Positions 31,437-43,158 of a DNA stretch of 57,571 nt are shown here, in pieces. The position numbers and the translations under genes were made by a program. How positions within the stretch are numbered: position 1 is the first letter of the stretch; each line of letters begins with the position of its first letter. The notes under the pieces were generated by a model. The model saw only the letters and a list, made by a program, of their open reading frames with translations, made no database searches and had not been told where the DNA came from. Source of the DNA: Grifola frondosa (Eukaryota; Basidiomycota; Agaricomycetes; Polyporales; Grifolaceae); the NCBI GenBank assembly GCA_001683735.1, contig LUGG01000127.1, forward strand, positions 1 to 57,571, given 5' to 3'.

Positions 31437-34133
31437 TTATTGTGATTGGGAGTCGAGGAGACGTATGGTGAGCTTACGCCCGGCACAAGCGATAGCATCG
31501 CGCCATTCCTCTTCTGAAGAGACGTAGCACAAAGATGCTGGGTTCGACGCTCCAACGGAGGACACAGAATGCGAGCGCGGACGTCCCCTCTGCGCTTTCG
31601 TCTGCTCTTCCGATACAGGCCGGACATACCCGATTAAGAACGCCTCCGAGAGAGGCACGCCCTCCTGCTTTAGGAACTTCTCGCGGATCCGCTGGCGCAC
31701 CTCTTTCAGCGGGGCCGAGCCAGCGACGCGAAGAAGTACTATGGAGTCGCGCAGAACCACCTTCACCGTCACAGCATCGCCGCCTGCTACGCTAACAGGA
31801 CTCGACGGAGGTGTGTTCGCAAAGGAAGTCGAGGACTCCTGAGGAGACCACGGGAGGTGGAACTGCCCTGGAGGTCGATCTTGAAAGGGCTTTGGGAAGC
31901 GATCTGGGGTAGATGTATGTCTATTGAGCTGCTTGGGTAAGGAGTCCTGGGAAGTTGCATCGGGTATGCTCGGATCTGATAATCAACTTAATTGTCAGCC
32001 GGACGTATACGTATATTACTGTAATTACAGCTTACCGTAGAAGTAGGCGTCGATGAGGTCCTCCTGCTGCTCATACCAGATCTCTTCCGACGGGATAAGG
32101 ATACTCGATATGATGCTCGGTGAGCGACAGGAGCTGGTGGAGAGCGAACGGCGTAAGGTACCACCGGACAGAGGAGTAGACATGCGCCTTGGGAGGACCG
32201 CATCCACAGAAGAGTTCGACACGATAGAGTTCATGGTAGAAACGGACGCCTTGTGCGCGTGCGAACGCACCGGGTCCCGCGAGGGGTACACGGATAATGG
32301 CGACGCCCGCCGCTGCGAGAGATTCAGATCTGCGCACGAGTCGCAGGGGTAACTCGAACAGACGCTGGCGGTAGTGTCAGACGTGATGGAGGTGCGCCAC
32401 GATGAGCGGCGCGACAGCCCCGAAAAGCTCGAGAACGCCATGGAGGAGGGCCGCGAGGAGATTGTGTTGGTGGTTGGGGGCTTGGGCGCCCTGTCAAAAG
32501 GTAGGGCGGGTGGGCCCAGCGGCTCGAACGAAGGCTCCGAGTCGAGCTGCAGCCCGTCTATTATGGAGAAGCTCTCGACAGATGCTGGGCTGTGGTCGGG
32601 ATTTGGCGCAAAGAACACGCAGTTGCGGTTCGTGCGGTCGGGGCATGAGTTATTGCGCGCTCGCCGTGGGGGAACACGAACGTCGTCGCCATGAGTCGTG
32701 AAGGTCGCGGGTGCTACTGGCTCTAACTCTTGCTCCTCAGGTAGAGCCTGTAACCCGGTGGGGTACTCGTGCATGGCATCTGGCCACGGCTTGCTATCCG
32801 TCATCAACATGACGGGAACTTCTTCGCGGTCATCCACTGCGTCTTTTGCAGATAGCGGTTTGGCAGAAGTGCGGGACCACCGCAAAGAGTTGAGCGTGGG
32901 CGGCGCAGAGAGAGGACACCCAAAGTACTCGGAGCGTGCGTCGTCATCTGAAGTGGGAGACTGGAGGGCAAGCGAGCCGCGATCAGATAGAGAGAACGTG
33001 AGACCTGCAGGCGCAGTAGGGGGGATTGGGGGAAACGAGACGAGCTAGCGATGCTCGTAGACGAAGTCGAAGACTCGGAGGTAGCATACCTGACCGGTGT
33101 CTTGCCCTTCGATTCTCGTTTTGGAGACTGACGTTGTGGCGACGGGGGGAAAGAAGGGAGTGAGGGGCTGGGAGGCAGATCTGAGAAAGCGTTCGGAAGC
33201 TGAAGGGAGATGTTTGACGCGGAGAAATACATTGAAAACACGCTGCTCGCGACCGAATTGCGGACGTTGCCGCCGTTCGAAGGCGGACGAACCCGTTTGC
33301 GATAATGATCTTGATCTCTCCGCCAATATCCGAAGAAGTCGCGTACAAGGCGGGTGTCCCTGAGTTCCTTGATCAACATAGGCACGTCCTCCTGAAAGAG
33401 AGCGTCAATCATTGCACGGAACTCCTTCCCCCTTTGCTCGATCGTTGCTTGACTCGCGCGGAATAAGGTCCCCTTTTTCGTGAGCCTGGGCACGATATTG
33501 TGGATGTCCTTCGCAATTGTGTTGGCATCCGGCCCAGGAGGGAGCGATTCGAAGGATGCTGCTTGATCAGAGTGTATATAAACACCATTCTTCTTGACAC
33601 CCTTCCCCGCAGCTAGGCGATGTCGCTTTGTCCGAGCCATGAGCGCATATTCGGATTCAAGTATTTCTTGGAACCAAAGGCAATCCTCCCAACGTCGCCA
33701 CACGTCATATTCGGTGAGGGAGCCACCTGACGTATTTGACCGGTCATCGGAAATCTCGTTTTGTATGGGGCATATACGCATTCCATAGCAATAGCCGCTA
33801 CCTATTCAATGTAAGGCACGCGAAAGACGCCCAGGACGTTATATGCGCTCACCGAACTTGGTGGGAGGCAGAACCTCCACAGCAAACAGGGAAGGTGGTG
33901 CGCGACATACAGCCCTCTTATAATTCTATGACGCCACATAGCACAGTGAGACTAGTGAAGATATAACAGGATTGTCAACATACATGTTGTGTTGGAGGAC
34001 CACCAAGCGCGCCGGTCCCGGGGCCATTCTGGTGGATCATATGTGAGTGATGGTGACAACGAAAGAGAGATAAAAGAAAGCGACGAAGTCGACGTACCAA
34101 ACTAAAGTCACCTTGAAAGATGGGTGTTCCCAT
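31437..34133 (-). CDS. PX-domain and PB1-domain protein
   Basis: The start at 34133 (MGTPIFQGDFSL) is followed by short exons and the PX domain (LFAVEVLPPTKFGSG, then YDVWRRWEDCLWFQEIL), a phosphoinositide-binding fold in which WRRWEDC holds the basic site. A helix-rich segment (TIEQRGKEFRAMIDALFQED) follows. The long middle is Ser/Pro-rich and probably disordered. The C-terminus (VTVKVVLRDSIVLLRV, EVRQRIREKFLKQEG, CYVSSEEEWRDAI, KLTIRLLDS) looks like a PB1 domain, which pairs with another PB1. PX plus PB1 is the pairing found in Bem1/Scd2 polarity scaffolds, but no SH3 domain is seen. A role at membranes, perhaps in polarity or NADPH-oxidase-like assemblies, is an inference. The exact middle splice near 32,885 is uncertain. 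Confidence 0.7.
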
Positions 34134-36600
34134 GATACATGCACGAGGTACAATGGAAAGTACAGTGTGATAATGGCCAAATATGTACTGTTGAAAGACG
34201 AGTAGCGATGTCCACTAAGGTTACACTAAACATAGATCATTGAAGATAAGCCACATGGAAGAACACAACAAAAAGCAGCGCACGATATGCACGTCTACGA
34301 GCGATTTGCACCATCTACAGTCTTGCGTGGAAGAAGGTGGAAGAGTTGCTTGGAATTTCTGCCATGGATAGTTGTCCTTTAATTGGTGGTTCATGAGCAA
34401 CAGCGGTCTACTAGCACTTACCACAGCTATACTACCGGAGTCAACAAAGTGTCCGAAGGTGTTGATGACAACGATTGAGGATGGAGGGAGAGATGAGAGG
34501 TTGCAGGGCGACCACGACGGCGGCTCGCTGCTTATTGTCTGACATTGGCCTTCACAAATATTGGCACGGGAGACTAAACCCTCTGGTGCAATCTTCCCTT
34601 TTCAGACACAACGTGTGCTTCCTGATCGAAGCCGATCAAGCCGGATCGCCCAAATAGGGACATTAATTCATCCTTATCTTCCGCAGGGTATCAAGGGTCC
34701 TGGCCCAGGTTTTCCTTCTCCTGCACACATGCAACGAGATAGAAAAATGAGTGGTTACTTCTTGTCCGTGCAAGCAAGTATCTCGAGATAGCCCATCTCG
34801 TCCCTACCCTCAACATACAGAGTGTTGTGCGCGATCTTGCTTCATCTAATCACATGAATTGCTTTGAGATGGTATTTCGCCGATTCGGCATCTTGCATCA
34901 GATTTACCCCATATTATTAGATCCCAGATTTATAGCATTTATAGCTTGTCAGGTGATCAACCACTACCCGGAACTCAGAACTGCTTTCTGCACGCACTTG
35001 CAGCACCCCCGGGGCACACGACGGCCCCGAAAATGGCATTGCGCAGGCGGTTTACACTACGAATATTCAACAGCGTCCGAAATCGAGGTGCGCAGAGGGT
35101 AAACCTCGACGTAAACCAGTGTCTTTCTCAACGAAGTGTGGGAGATCTCCCAAGCTCCTGGCAGCTCGCATTATCACCGGGACCGCGCCGTCTACGATCC
35201 GCCATTACCACGTCTATCAGTTTCATCGCGCTCCCAGCGCAAGTTCTCACGAAAGCGCTGCATGATAGCAGGTTTCTTTCCTCCCGGATGGAACTCGGCG
35301 CTGCAGAAGTGAGCGTGCTCGCGGCATGCTGGAACGCTACTCCCTCTATGGAACCGATGTCAAGACTGACGTTCACAGGGGTGAGAATGTTCCCTCATCT
35401 CTCTGCACTTACGCCATGCACGGCAACCGTCATCTATGCTGATGGATCAGCATCAGCGCCCCGGAGGTATCAGTGATTCTGCGCCCAACCCTCCGGGAAG
35501 ATCCACGACCGCATACTTCCGCCATCCGCTGGGATAGCACGGCTGGTCCCGTGTGTATTGGAATGCTTCTAGCTCCAGTAGACCGCGAAGTACTCATTAA
35601 AATGCCGGCATCTCTCCAGCTGCCGCCACACACGCCTGAAAAATAATGTTGCGTCCATCGGACGTGTAGAAACGCTGTGAGTGCTGATCGTTACAGAACT
35701 AATTTCGGATATTTACCTACTAATAGAACGAGTCTCCGAATCGCCGTCGGGAATTCCATGCAAGAAGAGCGTAATGACGTGTTACGCCGAGAAAGCGAAA
35801 GCGGCCCAGGAATATGTGGTCTCAGGCAAGATCGGCTGCTTCTCAGGCGATTCGGCTGAGTGTGGACGCAGAAGGGAAGCACTCCCAGTGCACCACTATC
35901 GTATGCTTGTTATTGCTGGATATAGAAATAAGTGTACTCTGCTGTCTTCGGTGCATGCTGCGCAGCCATACTCGCGGAGAGAACCTGCACCAGTACTGTG
36001 AAATCATGGTGAATGCAAGCACGACGATTTGCTTCTGAAACAATACGCGAGTATTGTCCCTCAAAGGGAACCCGGTGCAACATATTGCGCATGCTTTACG
36101 GTTGTGAAGACCGGTAGGAATCGATATGTATCTCATGCTAGATAATTGAGCGGTGGCTATGAAAGGGTATGCTAGAAGTCAAGAAAATAAAAGCCTCCGA
36201 GGGATCATAAGCACGCTTGGCATTAAGAGCCCAATCCAAATCAGCTTCTGAGCCGACGTCGCAGATGCTTGTAGCAGACGGCGAGTCCAAAATACAGTGA
36301 GTGCACCGGAGTATGGATTGAGAACGAAGTAGCCGTGATAAAACGGAAAACAAGATGATAAATATCAGAGGCAATAGATACGCATCAAAGGATCATTGAC
36401 GGTACATCGTTCAGCAAAATAGTAGAAATTTATCCAAAAGCATGATGCCCTGAAGGACCAAGGACACGTTCAACATTGATCTGTGCCCGAGGGAGATGGA
36501 ATAAATAACACGCGAGTTACCAGTAGCCATGAGGCTCCATCGACCATGCACATGCCAAGCATATCGAGGGAGTCGCACGTGCGCAACGAACAGCACCATG
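34134..36600. other. Gene-poor stretch of 2.5 kb
   Basis: No complete gene is recognised. On the minus strand at about 35,490-35,640 two adjacent frames give protein-like text (FRRVWRQLERCRHFNEYFAV; then EAFQYTRDQPCYPSGWRKYA, VVDLPGGLG). This could be the ruin of a gene or an unrecognised exon pair one base out of frame. Elsewhere only motif-free short frames occur. Confidence 0.35.
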
Positions 36601-38210
36601 CTACCGCACCAGCCCCAGCAAGCGGTAACATACGGACAGCAGCGCCAGACTGTGCAAGAAACCTCCTCGGGGCCAAACGTACGACTCACCTCACCACTCC
36701 GCACCGTCCGCCTCCTCGACCCCAACACGCGGCGCACCAAAAACTCCTCCTTCTCCTTCGCCCGCAGCCGGCCCTCGCGCAGGCGCTCCATCCCGCTCCG
36801 GATGCTGCGCATGTGCACCTCGACGGGGATGCGCTGCGCGACGAGCTCCGGCGCGGCGACGCGCTCGCGCAGGTCCTCCATGTCCTCGCTCATGCTCCGC
36901 AGCGTCTGCAGCGCGGCCGCGACGTGCGCGAGCGCGCGCGCACGGTATGCGCCGAGGTCGCGCAGCAGCTGCAGGTGATTCTGGTACCTGCGCAGCGTGC
37001 GGCGGTTCCCGCCGAGGAGCGTCCACAGCTCTGAGAGCAGCTCGCTCTTCGCAGACACGAGCGACGCGTCCTCGCGCGCGACGAGCTCGTGCAGCACGGT
37101 GAGTAGTTGCTCGAGCCGCTCGAGGCGCGCGAGCGAGAGCTCCGCCTCGAGGATGATGCGCTCCATCTGCGCGGCGAGCATGCCCATTGCGTCGTTGAAC
37201 GTGGCGACGACGACCTCCTTCGCCGGCGGGCTCACTCCGAACGGCCAGATGATGCTCAGCGCGGAGCTTTTGGCGTTCGCAGCCTCGATGGTGCGCAGCG
37301 CGTAGTCGTTCACGGCCATGATACTGCAGTGTATCAAGTACTACAACTGGGAATACACAAGAATAGCGCTCACCTGTCCACGGCGCCGTTGATCTTGGCT
37401 GTAAGCTTCTGGAGTCCCCGGCCCGTCCTCCTCGCCTCCTCCACAAAGTCCACGAGCGCGCTCGCGAGCACATCCCTGCTCCTCAGGTCGCTCACGCGCA
37501 CGAGCGTGACGAGGTCCGTCGTCGCCATCTCCGCCTTCTTGATCTCGAGGCTCAGCCCGGAGCCGCCCGCCGCCTCATCTAGCAACTGCTCGAACGTCGT
37601 ACTCTGCACGTCCACGAGCCGCGGGTAATCCGCCCACCGCGGGCGGCGGGCCGCGTCTGGCGGCGGCGCGACGATACACATGGACGTGCGCGAGATGCCC
37701 GGGACGATGCAGAACGGCGCGAACACGGTGCGAAACGTGTGCGAGAGGCGCGCGAAGAGTACGCCGAGCAGCCAGAGGAAGATGAGCACCGCGAGGGGCC
37801 TGCGTAGGAGGCGGAGCGCGGTCGAGAGGACATCGAGCGTGTACCGCGCTGCGTGCCATGTGCCGGCTGTGAGCGCCTCTTGCAGCTGCGCGGTGTCGAG
37901 CGTGGGCGACTGGCGTAGTGGTGGTCTTGCGGGCGGGAGGCGGCGGAGCGACGGCGTCTGGGGTGAGCGGGTGGCTCTGCCTCGGCGGCGGCGGCGGGCA
38001 GCGGTGCGGGCGGAGGTGGTTGGGCTGGGGCTGGATGGCGACAGGTGGGACCGCGTGCGGTCGGGCCCGGGGACGTCTTCCCATGAGTCGTCATCGAGTG
38101 GTTCGCGATCACTGACGGGAGCCTGTGCGTGCGATGTCTCGATAAGCTGCGAACACTTGTATGGAGGCAGAAACAAGGAATGTACAGACCTCGTCGTCCT
38201 TCAAACTCAT
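36601..38210 (-). CDS. One-TM protein with long coiled coil, conserved fungal type, function unknown
   Basis: Exon 1 is MSLKDDE (start 38210); exon 2 runs CSQLIETSHAQAPV to NGAVD, and exon 3 starts SIMAVNDYALRTIEAAN. A Pro/Arg-rich N-terminus leads to a hydrophobic segment (PLAVLIFLWLLGVLFARL), then a conserved luminal-type part (ISRTSMCIVAPPPD; WADYPRLVDVQSTTFEQLL) and long helices (DAMGMLAAQMERIILEAELS; LRSMSEDMEDLRERVA). The GC content of exons 2-3 is very high. The 3' end is uncertain: after the donor near 36,690 a last exon ending in a hydrophobic tail (LALLSVCYRLLGLV, stop 36601) is attractive but one base out of frame; the unspliced frame stops at 36411. Location in an inner membrane such as nuclear envelope or ER is a guess. 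Confidence 0.6.
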
Positions 38211-38655
38211 CTTGGGGGTTGCTGGATCAGTGAGATAGACCCGCATTGGATTTGCAGGTAGATTTGGGGGGAGGGGGGTCCTGGCGTGTTTGAGATGGCA
38301 GGAGGTCGAAGTCAGAACTCAACATACACGTACCACGACTGCCAATCGCACTAAGCTAGGAGCTTATGAACTCCTCCACTTTGCCGCAGCAGAGAAACCT
38401 CGTGTGTGCGGCGAGTAAGCGATTCCCAGGCGACTTTGGACGACAGCGCCAAGCAACGTGCAGAGTTAGCAGTGCAGTCGTACATGAGCACCACGTGCGG
38501 TGCTCGTCCTTTTCATTTCGAGTGGACGTCATGGGCGTCCTACACGACTTAAGCGCCAGCACGAGATTCCGCAAATCTGAGGTGGAGATTTAATATTTAT
38601 GACTTCTGTGGCAAACAGATGCAACAAAAGTGGTTATAACCAGATGCGATGTACA
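38211..38655. other. Intergenic region
   Basis: Between the upstream side of the coiled-coil gene and the 3' end of the aldo-keto reductase. No gene seen. Confidence 0.5.
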
Positions 38656-40489
38656 TCACGCACACAAGTCATTACCTCCCAATGCACCAAATTCTTTGCA
38701 TGGACAGAACAGCACCAGAAGCCCCGCCCGCCCTCTCCCTCTAGCTCCTCCAAACGCATCCAGCTCCGGCCTCCCAAACGTCGGCTACACAGCACCAGTC
38801 AGCCATTTCATCCACCGACCGACCGACAAAAAGATACTCACCCACGGCTCGGGCTTCGTACCCAAGATCCCCTCGATCTTCTCCAGGATCTCCGGGATGA
38901 GCTTCGGGAGCACCTCCAGCGCCTTGAGGTTGTCCACGACGTGCTCGGGGCGCGACGCGCCGAGGATCACCGTCGACGTCTGTGGTTGTCGCGCGACCCA
39001 CGCGAGCGCCAGGTGCGACACCTTGCACTGCAGCTCTGCACGTGCAGAACGAGGATAAGTCGGTCGGTCAGCTGCGCGCTGGGACGAAGGGGGGAGGCGC
39101 ACCATTTTCGGCGAGCGCGGTGAGCGCCTTGATCTTCTCGATCAGAACCTTGCCCTCCGGTGTGCGCAGGTGCGCGGCCTGGTCCGTGAACTGCTTCTCC
39201 GTCTGCACGGCGAGGCGCGAGTCCTCCGGTATGCCGTCATTGTACTACCCACCACACTCAGCGTGCGTTTGGCAGAGGAGAAGGAGGGATGGGGTGGGAG
39301 CGTACCTTGCCGGTGAGGAGGCCGCCCGCGAGCGCGGAGAAGACGGTCGTGCCGAGGTTGTAGTTGCGGTACAATGGCCTGGTACGTGTACACATGTCAG
39401 TTGGGGAGGTGGGCCGGCGTTGTATGTACGCACTCGTATTCTTTTTCTGCGCGCTCGCGGTGCAGCATGCTGAAAAGCAAATACAGCCATTAGTCTGAAT
39501 CTGAATCAGAGACAGGAAGGCGGGGGACGCACTGGTGCTTGCACTGTTCCGCGATCGGCGCGATCAGGTTGAGCTTGCTAGCGATGTCTATGACATTCAG
39601 CCCTCAGCACTCGTTAAAATGGGCACATCGAAGGATGGCACGTACGGTGCGCCTCCTCAATTTGCTGCGCCGACCATTCAGACGTCGCCCAATACAACGC
39701 CTGGTCCGCTACTTGAGCGACACGACCCCACAGAGCAACAAGCCCACTCACCCATCCTTTTTCGATGACAAAGTTGAACGCGCGGACAATCTCCTCCATC
39801 GGTACTGCGAGCACACGCATAAGACGAGGCACGCCCAAACAGGGAGCGACATACCGGTGTGGTCCGGGCGGTGCGCGAAGATGACATCGACATAGTCGAG
39901 CTGCAGACGCTCAAGCGACTCCTTTGCGCCCTCGATGATGCTGTGAGAGACTGGGCGTCGATAGGGAGAGGATGCGTGGTGGAGTCGACTTACTGCTTCC
40001 TAGAGAGACCGCCGGCGTTCGGGCCCCGACGCACGCCCCAGAAGAGCTTGGTGGTGATGATGAGGTCCGTTCTGCGCAGACCGAGTTCCTTAATCACGCG
40101 GCCACTGCATGCAGGTAAGTAGTTGTGCGCACAGCGGTAGGAACGGCGTACATCTCCTCTTCCGATCGGCCTGCAGCGTAGGCCTCCGCGTTATCGAACA
40201 TGTTGATGCCATGTTCAAATGCCGTCTTGATGATGTCCTAGCAGCGAGACTGCGCATCAGTACATCACAAGCTCAGGCTAAGCTGATGAGAACAGACCTT
40301 GACAGGATCGCCGACGACAGTCCCGCCCAGTGTCAACCCTACGCCATGTTATTGATGTTGTATACAGCAGGATCGCACCGCGAACTTACATCCGCCGAGG
40401 GAGAAGAGCGGAACGCGCAGGCCGCTACTGCCTAGCCTGCGGAAGGGCATGTTCTTCGGGTCATACTCGAGCTTGACTTCCTGGGGCAT
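38656..40489 (-). CDS. Aldo-keto reductase of the potassium-channel beta-subunit type
   Basis: ATG at 40489 ([20 protein letters not shown]). The TIM-barrel NADPH-dependent oxidoreductase motifs follow: [25 protein letters not shown] (Asp and Tyr of the catalytic tetrad), [11 protein letters not shown] (Lys), [15 protein letters not shown] (His), [34 protein letters not shown], and [20 protein letters not shown] with the cofactor-binding end. This layout matches Kv-beta/AKR6-like proteins common in fungi, about 340-350 residues. At least eight short introns are present. The last exon ([11 protein letters not shown].., stop 38656) is predicted. It is probably cytosolic; the substrate is not known. 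Confidence 0.87.
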
Positions 40490-41460
40490 CGTTGCAGATT
40501 TGGTTGTGTGGGTGTAGTGGAAGAGGAGGAATGGAGGGGGATCTGATATAGCCTGGGCGCACGGCTGCTAGCGCAGTGTACCGGCACGATATATAAATTC
40601 GGACATATCGAGCGGGGGAATGTCGGGGAGGATGAGGAACGATGGCTTGCGATTCGTGTGGCGAGCGCGACGCCAGCGCCTGCGAGCGGTGCAATCCGGC
40701 CCTCCGTCCCGGGATCGACGAACTTCGCAATGTACATCAACCATCACGTACTTCCGCACAATTTCCTGCAACCTTGCGCGCGATGATGGGCGTTGGCCGC
40801 AGTCACATATGCGTGTCTGCCATGTAGCAGGAGCCCTAGTGTCGTCCATCGCTTGAAGGATATCCCCCAACACGCGTCGACGCGTCCGCAACGCGCGTCG
40901 ACGCGTCCGAAACGCGCATACGCGTCCGCGACGTGTCGTATACGCGTCAAGTCAGGTTCGAGTCATATATGCATTATCAATAAGCAGTTATGCTGATTCT
41001 TATACATAGGACTCTACATTCTTGGGCGCCACAGACGGCGCTCGGTGTGTTTGACCTATTGTGGCGATTTCGTCGATGACTTCCAAGGCCTCAGTACACC
41101 GAACATCATGATGCATCTTCGACGGAGTCCACTTCGCTACCCCATCCTCGCGCGCGGCCTGAGACAGCAATTCGCCTTTCTTTCGAAGTACACGTGAAGG
41201 AGTAATGTGTTACTATACGACTTGACTTGGATTGAATCATTCTCCATCTCCATATTCTCAACACTAATCATGATGACTCTAAATTCCTGCGGTGTTAACC
41301 AGTAACTCCTCCGACTCAAGAGCTTGCGTAGCTGTGACAATGCACACATGTTTGTCACGCCGTCACCGCTATATAAACCACTCTGAGGCCTTTCTCAATT
41401 CCTTCCCCCTCCTCTTGGGTCGTCATCATCCCTTAGACCCTACAACATCTTCTTATCACA
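40490..41460. promoter_or_regulatory. Divergent intergenic region with an ACGCGT cluster
   Basis: Lies between the starts of the aldo-keto reductase (minus) and the small Tyr/Asn-rich gene (plus). The ACGCGT cluster at 40,870-40,950 is its main feature. A TATATAAA-like stretch (GCTATATAAACC, near 41,370) lies about 90 bp upstream of the small gene and may be its TATA box. Confidence 0.5.
40870..40950. promoter_or_regulatory. Cluster of five ACGCGT palindromes (MCB-like)
   Basis: In 80 bp the hexamer ACGCGT occurs five times, mostly followed by CC or C, with TCGACGCGTCC repeated. ACGCGT is the MluI cell-cycle box bound by MBF-type factors in fungi. The 16-mer ACGCGTCCGCGACGTG within it appears again near 42,297. 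Whether it serves the reductase, the small gene or is repeat-derived is open. Confidence 0.5.
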
Positions 41461-41819
41461 ATGCCTCACAACTATTACACCGGTGAAGACTACAATGTCA
41501 CCTCCCGTGGTGTTAACGACCAGGTATTTGTCCAGCTATGCCAAGTATCTTCCTCTGTTTGACAGCTGATAATATTCGTCTTAGGGCAATGCCTACGACC
41601 ATCGTGTGAGCTCCACTGGTGATCATTCCTACCACTACTCTAACAAGTACGTCCATTTCTCGAAACCTCTCTGGTGATTTTTCTGACGCTCCATCCAGGG
41701 ATGGGGGCTACTACTACCACAACTCCGACAACTCCCGCTACTACAATAGTGGCAATGGCTACTCCAGTTATACCTCGGCCGACGGCCATGTCTCGAAGTG
41801 CTTCAAAAACACCAAGTGA
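41461..41819 (+). CDS. Small Tyr/Asn/Ser-rich protein (81 aa)
   Basis: Three exons (41461-41523, 41585-41646, 41699-41819) give 81 residues: MPHNYYTGEDYNVTSRG, GNAYDHRVSSTGDHSYHYSN, KDGGYYYHNSDNSRYYN and a C-terminus with one Cys (HVSKCFKNTK). It has no signal peptide and almost no hydrophobic core, and is rich in Tyr, Asn, Ser, Gly and His. Similar short low-complexity proteins occur in many Agaricomycetes. The role is unknown. The promoter has a TATA-like box, and the 3' UTR after 41,820 is T-rich, as in highly expressed genes. Confidence 0.75.
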
Positions 41820-42359
41820 TCTGCTGGTGTTGTGTCTCCGAACCCGCTGGAGTATGGACCTTCGCAGGCTATGAAATGTGTGCCAATTTTAATAATCGTT
41901 CTTCTTTCTTCTATTCCTCTTTTTCTTTAAGCTCATTTTGAACTGACCGAGTGGGAGTCGATGTCGCGCGGGCGTGTACATATCAGGGTGACTCCTTTTC
42001 TGGTAGTTCTCTTAAAGTCTCAGCTTCAATTTTTCTCGATGGCATTGCTACCTAGACTGGTGCTAGTTAATTGAATGCCAATTTTATTTATTATATGTTT
42101 GAGTGTGTGATATTCGAGCTCAACAAGCCTGTAAATGACATGGAAGCAGAAGCTCGGCTCGAAGGGAGCGCTCACATATGATCGTCGGATCCAAATCCGC
42201 TGGGCGCTTAGAGTAAATATTGTTCGCGTAAGGCTGAGAGTATACTCATTAATGTCTCCAGTTTGACTAACTCAGATCTGTCCCAGCGCACGTCGACGCG
42301 TCCGCGACGTGCAGTCGCTCATCCGTCGAGTCAAACATACACTCATACATATATCGCCT
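41820..42359. other. 3' flank of the small gene
   Basis: No gene. It contains a second copy of the ACGCGTCCGCGACGTG word near 42,297. The CpG-free segment starts at its right edge. Confidence 0.5.
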
Positions 42360-43153
42360 CAACAGCACTAATTTTTGGCAGAGTGAGATCTTGGCACCTC
42401 AGACAGGGCCTGAGGCTACCTCTCAGGGGGGGTTTCTGTGTTATGGGAAACCCACCTGAGAGGTACCCTCTAATTGAGGCTCAAGCTCAGAGCCTCAGTA
42501 GGGGCATTAAAAACTCCAAATCATAAAATAAATAGATTACTTATGTTTGATACATATAGATTATGAGCTTGGTATCCTATGAAAGTTGGCCCAAACAAAC
42601 ATTTGAGCCTCTGGATGATCCTCAAAAAGGAGCCTCCAGATGATCATAAAAAATATAAATAGCTTTGTAATAGGATTGCAATGTTACTTGATACTAAAAA
42701 GAACACAAATTTTAATCTGTACATGCAAGATCTGAGGATGATATAGAATATGTTATATGTTGCAAAATATACCATTTAGGGTATATTTTGATCTCAGCCA
42801 CTATATGTTGTTCTTTGTATTCCTCCTTCAATTGCATATGTACTCTCTCCATTCAACTTGTATGCTTCTCCTAATGACATGTCCTTTCATGTTATATATA
42901 AATTATGTCCTCAATATGTATTTATGCTCTGTCATTTTCTGCATCTTTAAGAGGAATCCTTTCAGGATTACAATTCTTCTACTGGTCCAATCAGAGTGCA
43001 CGTGGTATCTTTAAAACACTGCATTGAACCCTAATTGAATGAAATTTTATATAAGACAAAGGGATCAGTATTCATCCCAAAATTCACAAATCATCTGTTC
43101 AGAATATTCTCAATACTAATACTGTGATATCTCTGCACCTCACACCTTTCAGT
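42360..43153. other. CpG-free AT-rich block of about 0.8 kb
   Basis: By eye only one CpG (near 43,000) is present in about 790 bp, while TpG and CpA are frequent. DNA on both sides has ordinary or high CpG. The block begins with a hairpin (42,411-42,497) and ends where the CCGG-rich terminus begins. Its starting words GTGAGATCTTGGCACCTCA (42,383) resemble GTGATATCTCTGCACCTCA (43,123) near its end. It may be an old methylated element. The open frame at 42,757-43,014 is hydrophobic low-complexity reading with no protein features. Confidence 0.6.
42411..42497. repeat. Strong hairpin (nested inverted repeat)
   Basis: TACCTCTCAGG (42,417-42,427) pairs perfectly with CCTGAGAGGTA (42,455-42,465). 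Inside, GGTTTC pairs with GAAACC around a loop of about 11 nt. Outside, TGAGGCT (42,411) pairs with AGCCTCA (42,491). GAGCCTC words recur at 42,605 and 42,633. Confidence 0.75.
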
Positions 43154-43158
43154 CCGGC

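Noticed and set aside
35128..35376. Minus-strand 82-codon frame as a gene
   Set aside because: The opposite strand is equally open, and neither shows motifs or consistent introns.
36691..37473. Long Arg/Ala-rich open frame on the minus strand
   Set aside because: It is a shadow of the GC-rich coding exon in another frame. Composition is extreme and no motifs are present.
40950..40975. tRNA B-box-like text AGGTTCGAGTC
   Set aside because: No A box, acceptor stem or anticodon arm can be folded around it.
42757..43014. Hydrophobic 85-codon frame as a membrane protein
   Set aside because: It lies in a CpG-free AT-rich block where runs of Leu/Phe/Tyr codons arise from composition.
42360..43153. 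Repeat-induced point mutation as the cause of CpG loss
   Set aside because: RIP in its classic form is an ascomycete process acting on CpA. Here CpG is specifically missing, and the adjacent repeated KDZ genes are untouched.
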